Shown here: positions 24,376 to 33,052 of the stretch, piece after piece
Numbering within the stretch: the stretch's first letter is position 1
How the letters are laid out: the number at the start of each line of letters is the position of its first letter
NCBI GenBank assembly: GCA_947581635.1
Contig: CANPVE010000004.1
Coordinates: 62,001 to 126,000 of the forward strand
Direction of reading: 5' to 3'
DNA from: an uncultured Clostridia bacterium
GTDB lineage: Bacteria > Bacillota > Clostridia > Oscillospirales > Acutalibacteraceae
DNA length: 64,000 nucleotides
The notes under the pieces: generated by a model
Told to the model about the DNA's origin: nothing
Databases searched by the model: none
Seen by the model: the letters and a program-made list of their open reading frames with translations, nothing else
Translations under genes and position numbers: made by a program

Positions 24376-25353
24376 ATGAAACTTGGGAACACCGAAATAA
24401 TTGGCAAGGCCGTTCTCGCGCCCATGGCCGGCGTTGCAGACCGCGCTTTCCGCGAATTATGTATGAGCTTTGGAGCATCATATTGCACAGGTGAAATGGC
24501 AAGCGCGAAGGGCCTGATCATGAGCGACAAAAAGACCGCAGAACTGCTTGATATATCTCCATCGGAACGGCCTATGGCTATACAGCTCTTCGGGTATGAG
24601 CCACACACCTTGGCCGAAGCCGCCAAAATCGCCGCACAGCACAACCCCGCAGCAATTGACATTAATATGGGCTGTCCCGCACCAAAAATCGCCAACAATC
24701 ACAGTGGCAGCGCATTAATGAGAGATCCGGATCTTTGCGGGAGGATTGTGGACGCTGTCGCAAAAGCAGTGGATATTCCCGTTACCGTCAAGATACGCAA
24801 GGGCTGGGACGACGGCAGCGTGAATGCCGTGGAGGTCGCCAGAATATGCGAGAGAGCAGGCGCTCAAATGATAGCTGTTCACGGCAGAACGCGTGAGCAA
24901 ATGTATGCGCCGCCCGCAGATTGGGACATAATTGCACAGGTCAAACGGGCCGTAAGTGTTCCTGTCATAGGCAATGGGGACGTATACTCGGCGCATGACG
25001 CCATGATGATGCTTGAGCAGACGGGCTGTGATTTGGTAATGGTGGGACGCGGCGCCCTTGGAAATCCATGGATATTCCGAGAGATAAACGCACAGTACGA
25101 ATATGAACGTCCCCTTCCTCCGCCCGGACTGTTTGAACGCATTAGTGTAATGAGCCGCCACATAGAAAAGCTCTGCCAATACAAGGGAGAACGAATAGGA
25201 ATGAGAGAAGCGAGAAAGCACACGGCTTGGTATATGCGGGGACTGCATGGGGCCGCCCGACTTCGCGTAATGTGCGGAGAGCTTAGAGAACTTGGTGATA
25301 TGAAACGTCTTATTCAAGCTGTTATTGAAGAAAATCAAGATGTTATAAATTAG
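24376..25353 (+). CDS. dus: tRNA-dihydrouridine synthase
   Basis: 325 residues of the DusB-like family, FMN-dependent reduction of uridines in the tRNA D-loop. Motifs are LAPMAGVADRAFRELC at the N-terminus, DINMGCPAPKI with the catalytic Cys, VTVKIRKGWDDG, IAVHGRTREQMY, PVIGNGDVYSA and VMVGRGALGNPWIF (FMN phosphate). Start ATG 24376 puts LAPMAG at the usual distance; the longer open frame to 24154 is antisense to the HAD gene. Confidence 0.95.
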   Translation: MKLGNTEIIGKAVLAPMAGVADRAFRELCMSFGASYCTGEMASAKGLIMSDKKTAELLDISPSERPMAIQLFGYEPHTLAEAAKIAAQHNPAAIDINMGCPAPKIANNHSGSALMRDPDLCGRIVDAVAKAVDIPVTVKIRKGWDDGSVNAVEVARICERAGAQMIAVHGRTREQMYAPPADWDIIAQVKRAVSVPVIGNGDVYSAHDAMMMLEQTGCDLVMVGRGALGNPWIFREINAQYEYERPLPPPGLFERISVMSRHIEKLCQYKGERIGMREARKHTAWYMRGLHGAARLRVMCGELRELGDMKRLIQAVIEENQDVIN

Positions 25354-25380
25354 AGATCATAGAAACAAAAATAAAAATCA

Positions 25381-25431
25381 AAATCGCGCTGCACAGATTT
25401 TACGTTTCGCAAATCTGTGCAGTGCGATTTA
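25381..25431. terminator. Bidirectional terminator between dus and the 25447 gene
   Basis: AAATCGCGCTGCACAGATTT pairs with AAATCTGTGCAGTGCGATTT (one mismatch) around a short loop. It lies between convergent genes and serves both. Confidence 0.85.
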
Positions 25432-25446
25432 TGCTTTAATCTTAGC

Positions 25447-25785
25447 TCACTCTTCTTTGTTCTCAACAAATTTCACGATGCCAAACGACACAACTATAAC
25501 GAGCATGAATACTCCAGAGCCAATGATAAAGATTCCCGAATCCTGATAGATGTGTACATTGAACGGAGCACTTTGTGCTTCAACAGCCGTCGAGGAGTCT
25601 TGAACGGTAGATTCGACGGCTTCCGACGAATACTGAGTACCTGCGCTCACCTCAAGCAACTCAGATGCCTGTTGTCTGGTGTACATATAGATCATTGAAA
25701 CGGCTATAACCATAATTAACACCGAAAGACAAAACAAAACCACAGAACCACGACTCTTTTTTGTCTTTACATTATTCTCTTCCAT
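25447..25785 (-). CDS. Small two-helix membrane protein of unknown function
   Basis: 112 residues. A basic N-terminus (KTKKSRG), TM1 (about 13-34, VVLFCLSVLIMVIAVSMIYM), a Ser/Glu/Val-rich outside loop (about 37-75) and TM2 (about 84-104, IFIIGSGVFMLVIVVSFGIV) end in KFVENKEE. No family recognised. It stands alone after a terminator-separated region; the ATG is preceded by AAGGAATG. Confidence 0.6.
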   Translation of the reverse strand: MEENNVKTKKSRGSVVLFCLSVLIMVIAVSMIYMYTRQQASELLEVSAGTQYSSEAVESTVQDSSTAVEAQSAPFNVHIYQDSGIFIIGSGVFMLVIVVSFGIVKFVENKEE

Positions 25786-25903
25786 AAAAGCACACCATTC
25801 CTTCCATATAATAACCGCATAACATTATATCACGCTTTAAACTGTTTTTCAATCGTTTTTTTAAATTCATCATGCTAAACAATAAAAATCACATTTTATG
25901 TGA

Positions 25904-27805
25904 TCAATTGTCAGAATTATGCCTGCGCGACCGTTCCTCCCTAACCTGCATATAGTTATCATAGTATTCGTTCATGCTCTTTTGCATATCACTGTCACCG
26001 CGTCTCAATCTCTCCTGACGACGACGCCTGTAATCGTCCTCAATGCCTCTTGACGATCGCCCTGGAAGGCGCTGTCCATTGTAATTCGGGTTACGCTTGC
26101 GGCGTTCCTCCATTATGTAGCGTTCTTCCTCGGTCAACTCGTCGTCCTCGTAATCGTCTTCCGGGCGGCGGCGCTGTCTCGGGCGCTCGTCTTCGTAATC
26201 GTCTTCCGAGCGGCGGCGCTGTCTCGGGCGTTCGTCTTCATAATTGTCTTCCGGGCGGCGGCGCTGTCTCGGGCGCTCGTCTTCATAACCGTCTTCTGGG
26301 CGGCGGCGCTGTCTCGGGCGTTCGTCTTCGTAATTGTCTTCCGGGCGGCGGCGCTGTCTCGGGCGCTCGTCTTCGTAACCGTCTTCCGGGCGGCGGCGCT
26401 GTCTCGTGCGCTCGCCTTCGTAATCGTGTTCAGAGCGGCGGCGCTGTCTTGGGCGTTCGTCCTCGTAACCGTCTTCCGAGCGGCGGCGCTGTCTCGGGCG
26501 TTCGTCTTCGTAATCGTCTTCTGAGCGGCGGCGCTGTCTTGGGCGTTCGTCCTCGTAACCATCTTCTTCCGAGCGGCGGCGCTGTCTTGGGCGCTCGTCT
26601 TCGTAATCGTCTTCCGAGCGGCGGCGCTGTCTCGGGCGCTCGTCCTCGTAACCGTCTTCCGAGCGGCGGCGTTGTCTCGGGCGTTCGTCCTCGTAACCGT
26701 CTTCCGAGCGGCGGCGCTGTCTTGGGCGCTCGTCCTCGTAACCGTCTTCCGAGCGGCGGCGCTGTCTTGGGCGCTCGTCTTCGTAACCGTCTTCCGATTG
26801 AATTGGACGTTTGTAGTATTCATTTTCCAAATCGCGCTCTCGCTCAAATTCGTCTGACATATTGGTTATATCCAAACCTTCGCCCTTTGCTCTGGTCATG
26901 TCATTCAGTTTTCTCAAATGTTTTTTGACGGAATTTCCTCCGTTTTTAATTTTATCACTTATAATCTGCTCAGTCTTGGCAATTGAATCCGATATGCGCA
27001 TAGTAGGAATATCCACATATTCGCTTGCGTGGTCCATAAGCTTGTTGAAGCTTGCCATTTCTTTTCTGTAATTAATAAAGAAAACAGCAAACGCTCCATA
27101 AAACACACATGACGATATTCTTTCATAGAACCTCAACATGAACATTTTCTTAAGCTCGTCCGGGTGACTCATTCGGATATTTCTGAATATCCACTTGGCT
27201 TGATACTGCAAGTTATCGGTTTTTATCTGCTCTGCGAGGTTGTTCCAGTCGAAATCCTGATTCCACGCAAACTGCATCGAACTGAAATACGTGATTATTC
27301 TTATTCCGGTTATAATAAGCGCAAATGCGGCACAAACCGCACCAACAATTCCCAACACTGGCACTGTCTTAAATTCCATGCAGGACATTGTAAGATTTAT
27401 AAGAACCGTCAAAGCTGCGGCAAAAGTCAGAAATTCAAGAGCGCTTCCCAGTATTCCCTGAAAGTTTCTCTCATATTTGAGCGACGCAATGGAATTCATA
27501 AACATGATGAATATTCCCAATACCGAGACAATCAGACTTATCATTCCAAAAGCCGGCCCCATTGCCTTTATCCTAGAAAAGGCTCCCGCCGTCAGAATAC
27601 CGAGCGGAACCATAACGTACGCCGCATACAGCATTATGCTTCGCGCCGAACTGCCCAACACTTCGCGCTCAAACGCATTCATACGGTAGGCAAAATAGCT
27701 ATACAAAACCGCCGCCAATCCGAGCAACAGTACAGAGGTACCGCACAGAAACCTGCGCACTCCATCGGACGGGGTTATCACGTTGCTGTAATTATTTTTA
27801 GCCAT
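25904..27805 (-). CDS. Membrane protein with long Arg/Glu tandem-repeat tail
   Basis: 633 residues. The N-terminal about 270 residues contain about six hydrophobic segments (for example LLGLAAVLYSYFAY, YVMVPLGILTAGAF, ISLIVSVLGIFIMF, VLGIVGAVCAAFALIITG). A soluble linker (about 270-335) follows. Then come 14 copies of a 15-residue unit (consensus SEDGYEDERPRQRRR, residues about 337-547), a partial unit, and a charged tail. Unit 6 carries an extra Glu; later units start with Pro instead of Ser. The tail is predicted disordered and polyampholytic. No known function. First of the low-complexity trio to meet the convergent side, last in transcription order. Confidence 0.7.
   Translation of the reverse strand: MAKNNYSNVITPSDGVRRFLCGTSVLLLGLAAVLYSYFAYRMNAFEREVLGSSARSIMLYAAYVMVPLGILTAGAFSRIKAMGPAFGMISLIVSVLGIFIMFMNSIASLKYERNFQGILGSALEFLTFAAALTVLINLTMSCMEFKTVPVLGIVGAVCAAFALIITGIRIITYFSSMQFAWNQDFDWNNLAEQIKTDNLQYQAKWIFRNIRMSHPDELKKMFMLRFYERISSCVFYGAFAVFFINYRKEMASFNKLMDHASEYVDIPTMRISDSIAKTEQIISDKIKNGGNSVKKHLRKLNDMTRAKGEGLDITNMSDEFERERDLENEYYKRPIQSEDGYEDERPRQRRRSEDGYEDERPRQRRRSEDGYEDERPRQRRRSEDGYEDERPRQRRRSEDDYEDERPRQRRRSEEDGYEDERPRQRRRSEDDYEDERPRQRRRSEDGYEDERPRQRRRSEHDYEGERTRQRRRPEDGYEDERPRQRRRPEDNYEDERPRQRRRPEDGYEDERPRQRRRPEDNYEDERPRQRRRSEDDYEDERPRQRRRPEDDYEDDELTEEERYIMEERRKRNPNYNGQRLPGRSSRGIEDDYRRRRQERLRRGDSDMQKSMNEYYDNYMQVREERSRRHNSDN
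26138..26797 (-). repeat. 45-bp in-frame tandem repeat array (14 full units plus a partial)
   Basis: Units are nearly identical in DNA as well as protein, coding for SEDGYEDERPRQRRR-type units. The variation is mostly at the second to fourth codons (DG, DD, DN, HD) and Ser/Pro at the first. One unit is 48 bp. The near identity suggests recent copy-number change by slippage or unequal recombination. Confidence 0.92.
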
Positions 27806-27875
27806 ATACCATCTGATTTCCTCTCAATTTAAGAATTAATATAACATAACAAAAATCATAATAATATTATACAAT

Positions 27876-27915
27876 CTAAAAACAACGTCAGTTTTTAAAT
27901 TGACGTTGTTTTTAT
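27876..27915. terminator. Terminator after the 27945 gene
   Basis: AACAACGTCA (27881-27890) pairs with TGACGTTGTT (27901-27910). The minus strand continues with TTTTTAG and the plus strand with TTTATTATTT. Confidence 0.75.
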
Positions 27916-27944
27916 TATTTCGGATAAACTCACTCAACACATTG

Positions 27945-29282
27945 TCAATCGTCTTTCCGACCGCTTTTTTCGTCAGAATCCACCGATTCGGAAATATCAG
28001 CCGCAAGCTCATCCGCACTTCTGACAGATACCTCCACCTTGGCGGATTCCTCTTCAACCTCGGTTATTCTGTGCTTCTTCTTGGGCTTGACTTTCTTCGC
28101 GCCTTTTTCTTTAGCCTCACCCGAGCCAGCTTCTTGGATTTCGGGCGATTGAAGTTGCTCGACAGATTCCTGAGCATCCACAGTCTCGGTACTTTGTTCG
28201 GGTTCTTCCTGCACAACCACAGACTTCATAATATCATTGAGAATAATATCGTCTACCTTCACGTCATCGGAAATTTTTTCACCGGTAGGCTCATTTTCCG
28301 CACCTTCGGGCTGTATATCAACTTTTATATCCTCGACCTTTGGTTTTTCCGCATTGGAGTCAGACTTCGGTTTCCTGGATTTGGATTTGGACTTTGACTT
28401 ATTCTTCCCGGAATTCTTGGCGGATTTAATCTCAGTCTCGGCACTCTTCTTGCCGCCCGATTTCTTTTTCATACCCGAATATTTCTTCTTTGAGGAAGCC
28501 TTGCCGTCTGCGGCAGTCTTTTCTTCAATTTCGATACGGTAGCGCCTGTCACGTATCGCGTTGTCGACTTCATTGAACACTCTGTCAACCTGATCAATGG
28601 CGCTCATGAAAAGAAACCATACTGCGGCGTAGAAAACAGGGGCGAGAGCAAATCTGACAAAATCGCACAGACCCGCGCTGTAAAATCCATCACCCCAGCC
28701 TCTGACCCAGATCCGCGTAATAAAATACACAAGAGGCACAATCACATTTGTAACAAGACCCGCCAGCGCCAGAATTTTAAAAGACTTGGCATAGCTCCTT
28801 CGTATCACATTCTGATGAAGTACGGTAAGGATAAACATAGCCGCACATATGCAGCAAACTATCCACGCAAAATAGAAGAAATAAAATACAGGTATTGCGG
28901 CGGGTACTCCGGAACCGCTCTGCAAATCGCACGCAAAACGATAAATTACCTCGTACGCCAACACACCGTAATAGGCAAGACGTAGATACTCAAGAAAAAT
29001 CAGCGGCTTGGTACCAAGTTTGGGAATATTCTCACCGCAGTGCATAAAGTACACATAATATGTGACAATTATCATGCTTAGACTGCATACCAAGTCGCAT
29101 ATAATCAGAGAGTTGGTGATCGCGTCCATGCCTCGGCTGCTCTGGCCGAGCAGCTTCATTATATCTCCCGCTGCGCCGAGGAACCCACTGAGTATAATGC
29201 TGTAAACAAAAAATATCCCGTCACTCAGACAGTCGGTGATAAACACCCTGCCGTCAAGACCGATTTGTCTGTTGCTTTTCAA
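27945..29282 (-). CDS. Polytopic membrane protein with Lys/Glu-rich tail
   Basis: About 445 residues. The first about 235 residues have six or so transmembrane segments (for example LSDGIFFVYSIILSGFLGAA, FYFFYFAWIVCCICAAMF, FALAPVFYAAVWFLFM), and the remainder is a hydrophilic tail. The tail starts with Lys/Ser-rich blocks (KKYSGMKKKSGGKKSAETEI, KNSGKNKSKSKSKSRK) and ends with Glu-rich blocks and a Lys/Glu mix. No known domain. TTG start at 29282 with AAGGA 9 nt upstream; the TTG at 29288 is too close to the site. Middle member of the low-complexity trio. Confidence 0.65.
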   Translation of the reverse strand: MKSNRQIGLDGRVFITDCLSDGIFFVYSIILSGFLGAAGDIMKLLGQSSRGMDAITNSLIICDLVCSLSMIIVTYYVYFMHCGENIPKLGTKPLIFLEYLRLAYYGVLAYEVIYRFACDLQSGSGVPAAIPVFYFFYFAWIVCCICAAMFILTVLHQNVIRRSYAKSFKILALAGLVTNVIVPLVYFITRIWVRGWGDGFYSAGLCDFVRFALAPVFYAAVWFLFMSAIDQVDRVFNEVDNAIRDRRYRIEIEEKTAADGKASSKKKYSGMKKKSGGKKSAETEIKSAKNSGKNKSKSKSKSRKPKSDSNAEKPKVEDIKVDIQPEGAENEPTGEKISDDVKVDDIILNDIMKSVVVQEEPEQSTETVDAQESVEQLQSPEIQEAGSGEAKEKGAKKVKPKKKHRITEVEEESAKVEVSVRSADELAADISESVDSDEKSGRKDD

Positions 29283-29428
29283 TCCCAACCATCCTTAATA
29301 AGAGAATTTTGCGCTGTACTGTCGGTGTTTTCTGTAAATAAACATCACGACAACAACACTCTGGATAATGATAACATAAATTTATGCCTCATTCAAGATT
29401 AATTTTTAAATTTTACCTACAATCCTTT

Positions 29429-31676
29429 TTATCCTCTGCGCCTTACTGTCACCTTCTTTGGCTTGCGGTCCGTGGAACGGACTGAAACGCGAGGGGACAC
29501 AAAATTGCTGTCAAAATCATCGGCAAGTTCATTATCAAACTCATCATATGACGCACCGCGTACGTTTCCAACGCTGCGCGTTCTTTCTCTCGAATCGCGG
29601 TATTCCCTGTTGCTGCCACCTCTGCGTGTTCCGCGCTGATCGCCGTAATCATCGTCAAAGTCATCGTCTAAATCTCCGTCAAACTCATCATACGGAGCAT
29701 CGCTTATTTCAATTCTTTCACTGCTGTCCTGGTCACCACGCTTATATTCTCCATATTCCGGCGAATATGAAAAGCCCTGTCCGCCGAGGCTGTTGAAATC
29801 ACTGTCAAAACTGTCGGAAAATCCGCCGTTCAAAGCATTCTGCTCTCCCTGCCTGCCAATATCGTTAAATGCACCTACATCGTCAAATTGGTTGACAACA
29901 AAATCGCTTGAAAGTCCGTTGCCGCTCTGAGCTTGATTAAGCCCATCATAATACCTGCGTTCGACGTCATCCCTATTCGGATCTATCTTCTGCTCGGACT
30001 CAAAACTGATAGAGGGCCGAATTGAAAAAGACGAAGCATCTATGTCAATGTAATTCTGTCTGTCGTTGTTTATGCCGCGGTAGTTATACGGATCCTCCTC
30101 CGAGGCGGCGTAGACTCCTATTTGACGACGCTGTTGCTCGTTCCGTGAGCTTATCTGATCTATGAGGCTAAAAAGTTCACTCTCTGCCGCGTGAACCTCT
30201 CGGATATTTTTGGGCGGTATGATTTCTTCACTCGTCAATTTTGCGTCAGTACTCATGGAACTGATATAATTTCTCATATCATCATATTCAATTTGCAGAT
30301 CTCCAAAATCGCTCTCCTTACGGATATACTCCTCTATGTCAGCTATGAGGCTGGGTGACTTTATGTTATCGTCAATGGGCTCATAAGTAGATTCGGGAAT
30401 TGTATACACCTTTGGCTTAAAACTTGGGAGCCGCTTGCCGTACCTGGCCAACATCGCGCGAATAGCGCCTACGATATCATATGTGCGCCGCCTCTCCAGA
30501 TTATCCCGAGATATCTGTTGCCCGCCCAAATCGGCTTCAACTTCCACGGTATTTTCAGGTATCTCCGATTGTTCGGTTGGAAATTCGACAGGCTGAGTAA
30601 ACTCACATTGATCCTCTTCATTTTTTTCTTCGGATTGGGAGAATTGATTGCTAAAATCATCGAACTTATAGCCACCAAGTTGATTCTCATCAGGTTGATG
30701 TGAAAGGTCATCTGTATTGATAGGGCGTACTGTGTCGGAAATATCACCAAAATTATCGGTAGTATTCTCTACAGCACTCGGTAAAGGCGCTTTTTGATTT
30801 TTTTTTGCGCTTTTAAAAATTTTGGATAAATTGGCAAAAAGCGCCGAAAATCCGCTGACCGTTCGGGATTCTTTTTGGCTTTTCCCGGTGGCATTTTGCA
30901 TTTCCTCTACGGTATCGTGTTCAAGATCGGCAAATTTCTGTCCGAATGTTTGTTCGCGCACATTGTCAGGAACCCCGATGGACATATCGTCCTTCAACTC
31001 AGCTCCGTCAGATTGAGAAGCATAATTTTCGCCGGTATTTATCCCAATTGGCGAAGGTTCCTCGAACGGCGGCGTCTGATCGAACGGTGAAGAATCCTCG
31101 AACGGCGATGCCTGGTCAAATGGTGAAGAATCCTCGAACGGCGACGCCTGATCGAATGGTGAAGAATCCTCGAGCGGCGACGCCTGATCGAATGGTGAAG
31201 AATTCTCGAACGGCGACGCCTGATCGAATGGTGAAGAATCCTCGAACGGCGAAGGTTCTCGAGGTTGGGAATTCGTCAACGCACTGTCCTCAGTGTTATC
31301 TCTAGCGATATCGTCGTCCGTATATGGCTTGTATGTGAAATCATATCCGCTTACATCTTCGCTCTCAGGCGGCAAATTGTCTTTTTTCTTCACCTTAATT
31401 TTGTTAGATATCGCGCCAAACAACGCTCTGAAGCTGTCGCGCAAACCGGTTTTCTTCTGTTCCGTCCCGGTGGCAGCCTCCTGTTCCGGCTTGACAAAAT
31501 TCTGTGAATTATCATTTCCGAGCAGTGCGCCCAACCCTTCCAGGTCTATATCGTCGGAAAAATCGCGAAGCTCAATGTCGGCCAATTCCTGTCGTTCCGT
31601 AGATGAGAAATCGCGTCCGCCGTTTTTATTTAATCCATGAGAATCATGAGGGCCATGAGAATCGGAAAAAGTCGGC
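29429..31676 (-). CDS. Large acidic disordered protein with SPFDQ repeats
   Basis: 749 residues with no transmembrane segment, very rich in Asp, Ser, Gln and Asn. A repeat block at about residues 145-215 uses a 12-residue unit (SPFEDSSPFDQA). Two similar motifs recur: KEDSFRALFGAIS-like (about 80) and VSGFSALFANLSKIFKS (about 275), short amphipathic helices followed by Lys-rich stretches. The C-terminus turns basic (RKPKKVTVRRRG). TTG start with AAGGAAG upstream. Function unknown. The two amphipathic segments could contact membranes or partners. First transcribed of the trio. Confidence 0.62.
31050..31258 (-). repeat. 36-bp in-frame repeats coding SPFEDSSPFDQA-type units
   Basis: About five consecutive 36-bp units inside the 29429-31676 gene, differing by a few bases (Asp/Asn, Phe/Leu, Ala/Thr changes). 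Confidence 0.8.
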
Positions 31677-31840
31677 AAGTCTATCTTCCTTTCCTGATCA
31701 TTTAGACGTGTGTGTTAAAATACCTGTAATATACATGATACCACTTTCATAAATATAAGTAAATCAAAATTAGATTAATTTTTTGTCAAATGAAAAATTT
31801 ATTTATCGTAAACAGTATAGTAACAGGAGAATTGAGACTT

Positions 31841-32512
31841 ATGATGAATTACATTTTCGCCGGTCTTGTTATAATTGCCGCTATATGGGGCGTGTGCTCC
31901 GGAAATTCGTCCGAAGTGGCAACCGCTGTGCTGGAAAGCGGCAGCGGAACGGTAAACCTTATGCTGACTGTCGTGGGCGCCATGTCGCTATGGAATGGCA
32001 TTATGGCAATAGCCGAAAAATCCAAGCTCACCGAATACGCTACAGGACTGCTGCGTCCCGTCATTCGGCTGATAATGCCGAACCTGAAAAAAGGCGGGGA
32101 CGCCGAAAAATATGTGTGCATGAACGTCGTGTCAAACCTGCTGGGACTTGGCAACGCCGCAACTCCGCTCGGACTTAAGGCTATGAGCGCTATGAGCCGC
32201 GAGCACGGAGACCTTCGCGGCAGAGCAAGCCCTGAGATGATGACATTCGTTGTAATCAACACCGCCTCACTCCAGCTTCTGCCTACAATGCTGCTGACAA
32301 TACGAAGTGAGGCGGGATCGTCAGATCCAATGGGAATAATCCCATGCGTATGGATGACGTCGGTGGCAGCATTGACGGCAGGATTACTTATGTGCTTTAT
32401 ACTTGGTGTACCTCAAAAACTGGTGCAAAAGGAGAGAAGAACTCGTGGGAAATATGGGAAACTACATCGTAATAATCTCAGCGGCGGGGATAGTGCTGTT
32501 TGGGCTGATTAA
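31841..32512 (+). CDS. spmA: Spore maturation protein A
   Basis: A nucleoside-recognition/Gate-fold membrane protein; SpmA and SpmB together are needed for spore core dehydration in Bacillus. Motifs are MNYIFAGLVIIAAIWGVCSG, MSLWNGIMAIAEKSKL, LIMPNLKKG, NVVSNLLGLGNAATPLGLKA and FVVINTASLQLLPTM. ATG 31841 with AGGAG 10 nt upstream. At 223 residues it is about 25 longer than the usual SpmA: the reading frame runs on past the expected end as a basic, non-membrane tail overlapping the start of spmB. Confidence 0.92.
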   Translation: MMNYIFAGLVIIAAIWGVCSGNSSEVATAVLESGSGTVNLMLTVVGAMSLWNGIMAIAEKSKLTEYATGLLRPVIRLIMPNLKKGGDAEKYVCMNVVSNLLGLGNAATPLGLKAMSAMSREHGDLRGRASPEMMTFVVINTASLQLLPTMLLTIRSEAGSSDPMGIIPCVWMTSVAALTAGLLMCFILGVPQKLVQKERRTRGKYGKLHRNNLSGGDSAVWAD

Positions 32513-32963
32513 GCGGGTGCCTGTCTTTGATACATTTATTGAAGGAGCGCTGGAAGGTCTTCAGTCTGCTCTCAAAATAATGCCCGCACTGACAGCGCTC
32601 ACACTATGCGTATCAATGATAAAGGCGTCCGGCTGCCTCGATGCGGCAGGGCAGGCACTCGCACCGATAATAGGCGCAGTCAATATTCCCACCGAGACAG
32701 TGCCTTTAATGCTCATTCGACCGGTATCGGGGAGCGGCGCGCTTACAGTGATACAGAATATATTCAAAACCACGGGTCCCGACAGCTACGCCGGAAGAGT
32801 GGCATCTGTAATGATGGGTTCTACAGAGACAACCTTCTATACTATAGCGGTATATTTCGGAAGCGTGGGAATAAAAAAGACCGGCTACACCGTGCCTGCC
32901 GCACTTACAGCCGATCTCACCGGAATGATATTCGCTGCACTTACCGTGACATTCTTCATGTAA
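32445..32963 (+). CDS. spmB: Spore maturation protein B
   Basis: 172 residues, partner of SpmA in the same fold family. Motifs are YIVIISAAGIVLFGLIKRVP, FDTFIEGALEGLQSALKIMP, LMLIRPVSGSGAL, and YAGRVASVMMGSTETTFYTI (highly conserved in the family). GTG 32445 has AAGGAG 10 nt upstream; ATG 32454 is an alternative. The start overlaps spmA by 68 nt. Confidence 0.92.
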   Translation: MGNMGNYIVIISAAGIVLFGLIKRVPVFDTFIEGALEGLQSALKIMPALTALTLCVSMIKASGCLDAAGQALAPIIGAVNIPTETVPLMLIRPVSGSGALTVIQNIFKTTGPDSYAGRVASVMMGSTETTFYTIAVYFGSVGIKKTGYTVPAALTADLTGMIFAALTVTFFM

Positions 32964-32973
32964 TACCACAATA

Positions 32974-33026
32974 AAAGCGCCGATCAATCTGTCGCTCCGT
33001 ATATGCGGCGGATTGATCGGCGCTTT
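32974..33026. terminator. Bidirectional terminator between spmB and the GT4 gene
   Basis: AAAGCGCCGATCAATC (32974-32989) pairs perfectly with GATTGATCGGCGCTTT (33011-33026), between convergent genes. Confidence 0.9.
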
Positions 33027-33052
33027 GGCTTGTCATCGTGGTTATTCAAACA

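Noticed and set aside
26138..26797. Regular repeats that might be a CRISPR array.
   Set aside because: The units are contiguous, in frame and coding, with no unique spacers and no cas genes.
26134..26847. A 237-residue minus-strand frame rich in TSARDSAAARKT repeats inside the same gene.
   Set aside because: A second-frame shadow of the same repeat, fully nested in the 633-residue gene and with no start context.
26050..26928. A 292-residue plus-strand open frame with repeats of the type RNRLPSGGAVSGARL.
   Set aside because: It is the antisense shadow of the Arg/Glu repeat array; the 45-bp period keeps all frames open. No ribosome site, and the minus frame has the membrane domain.
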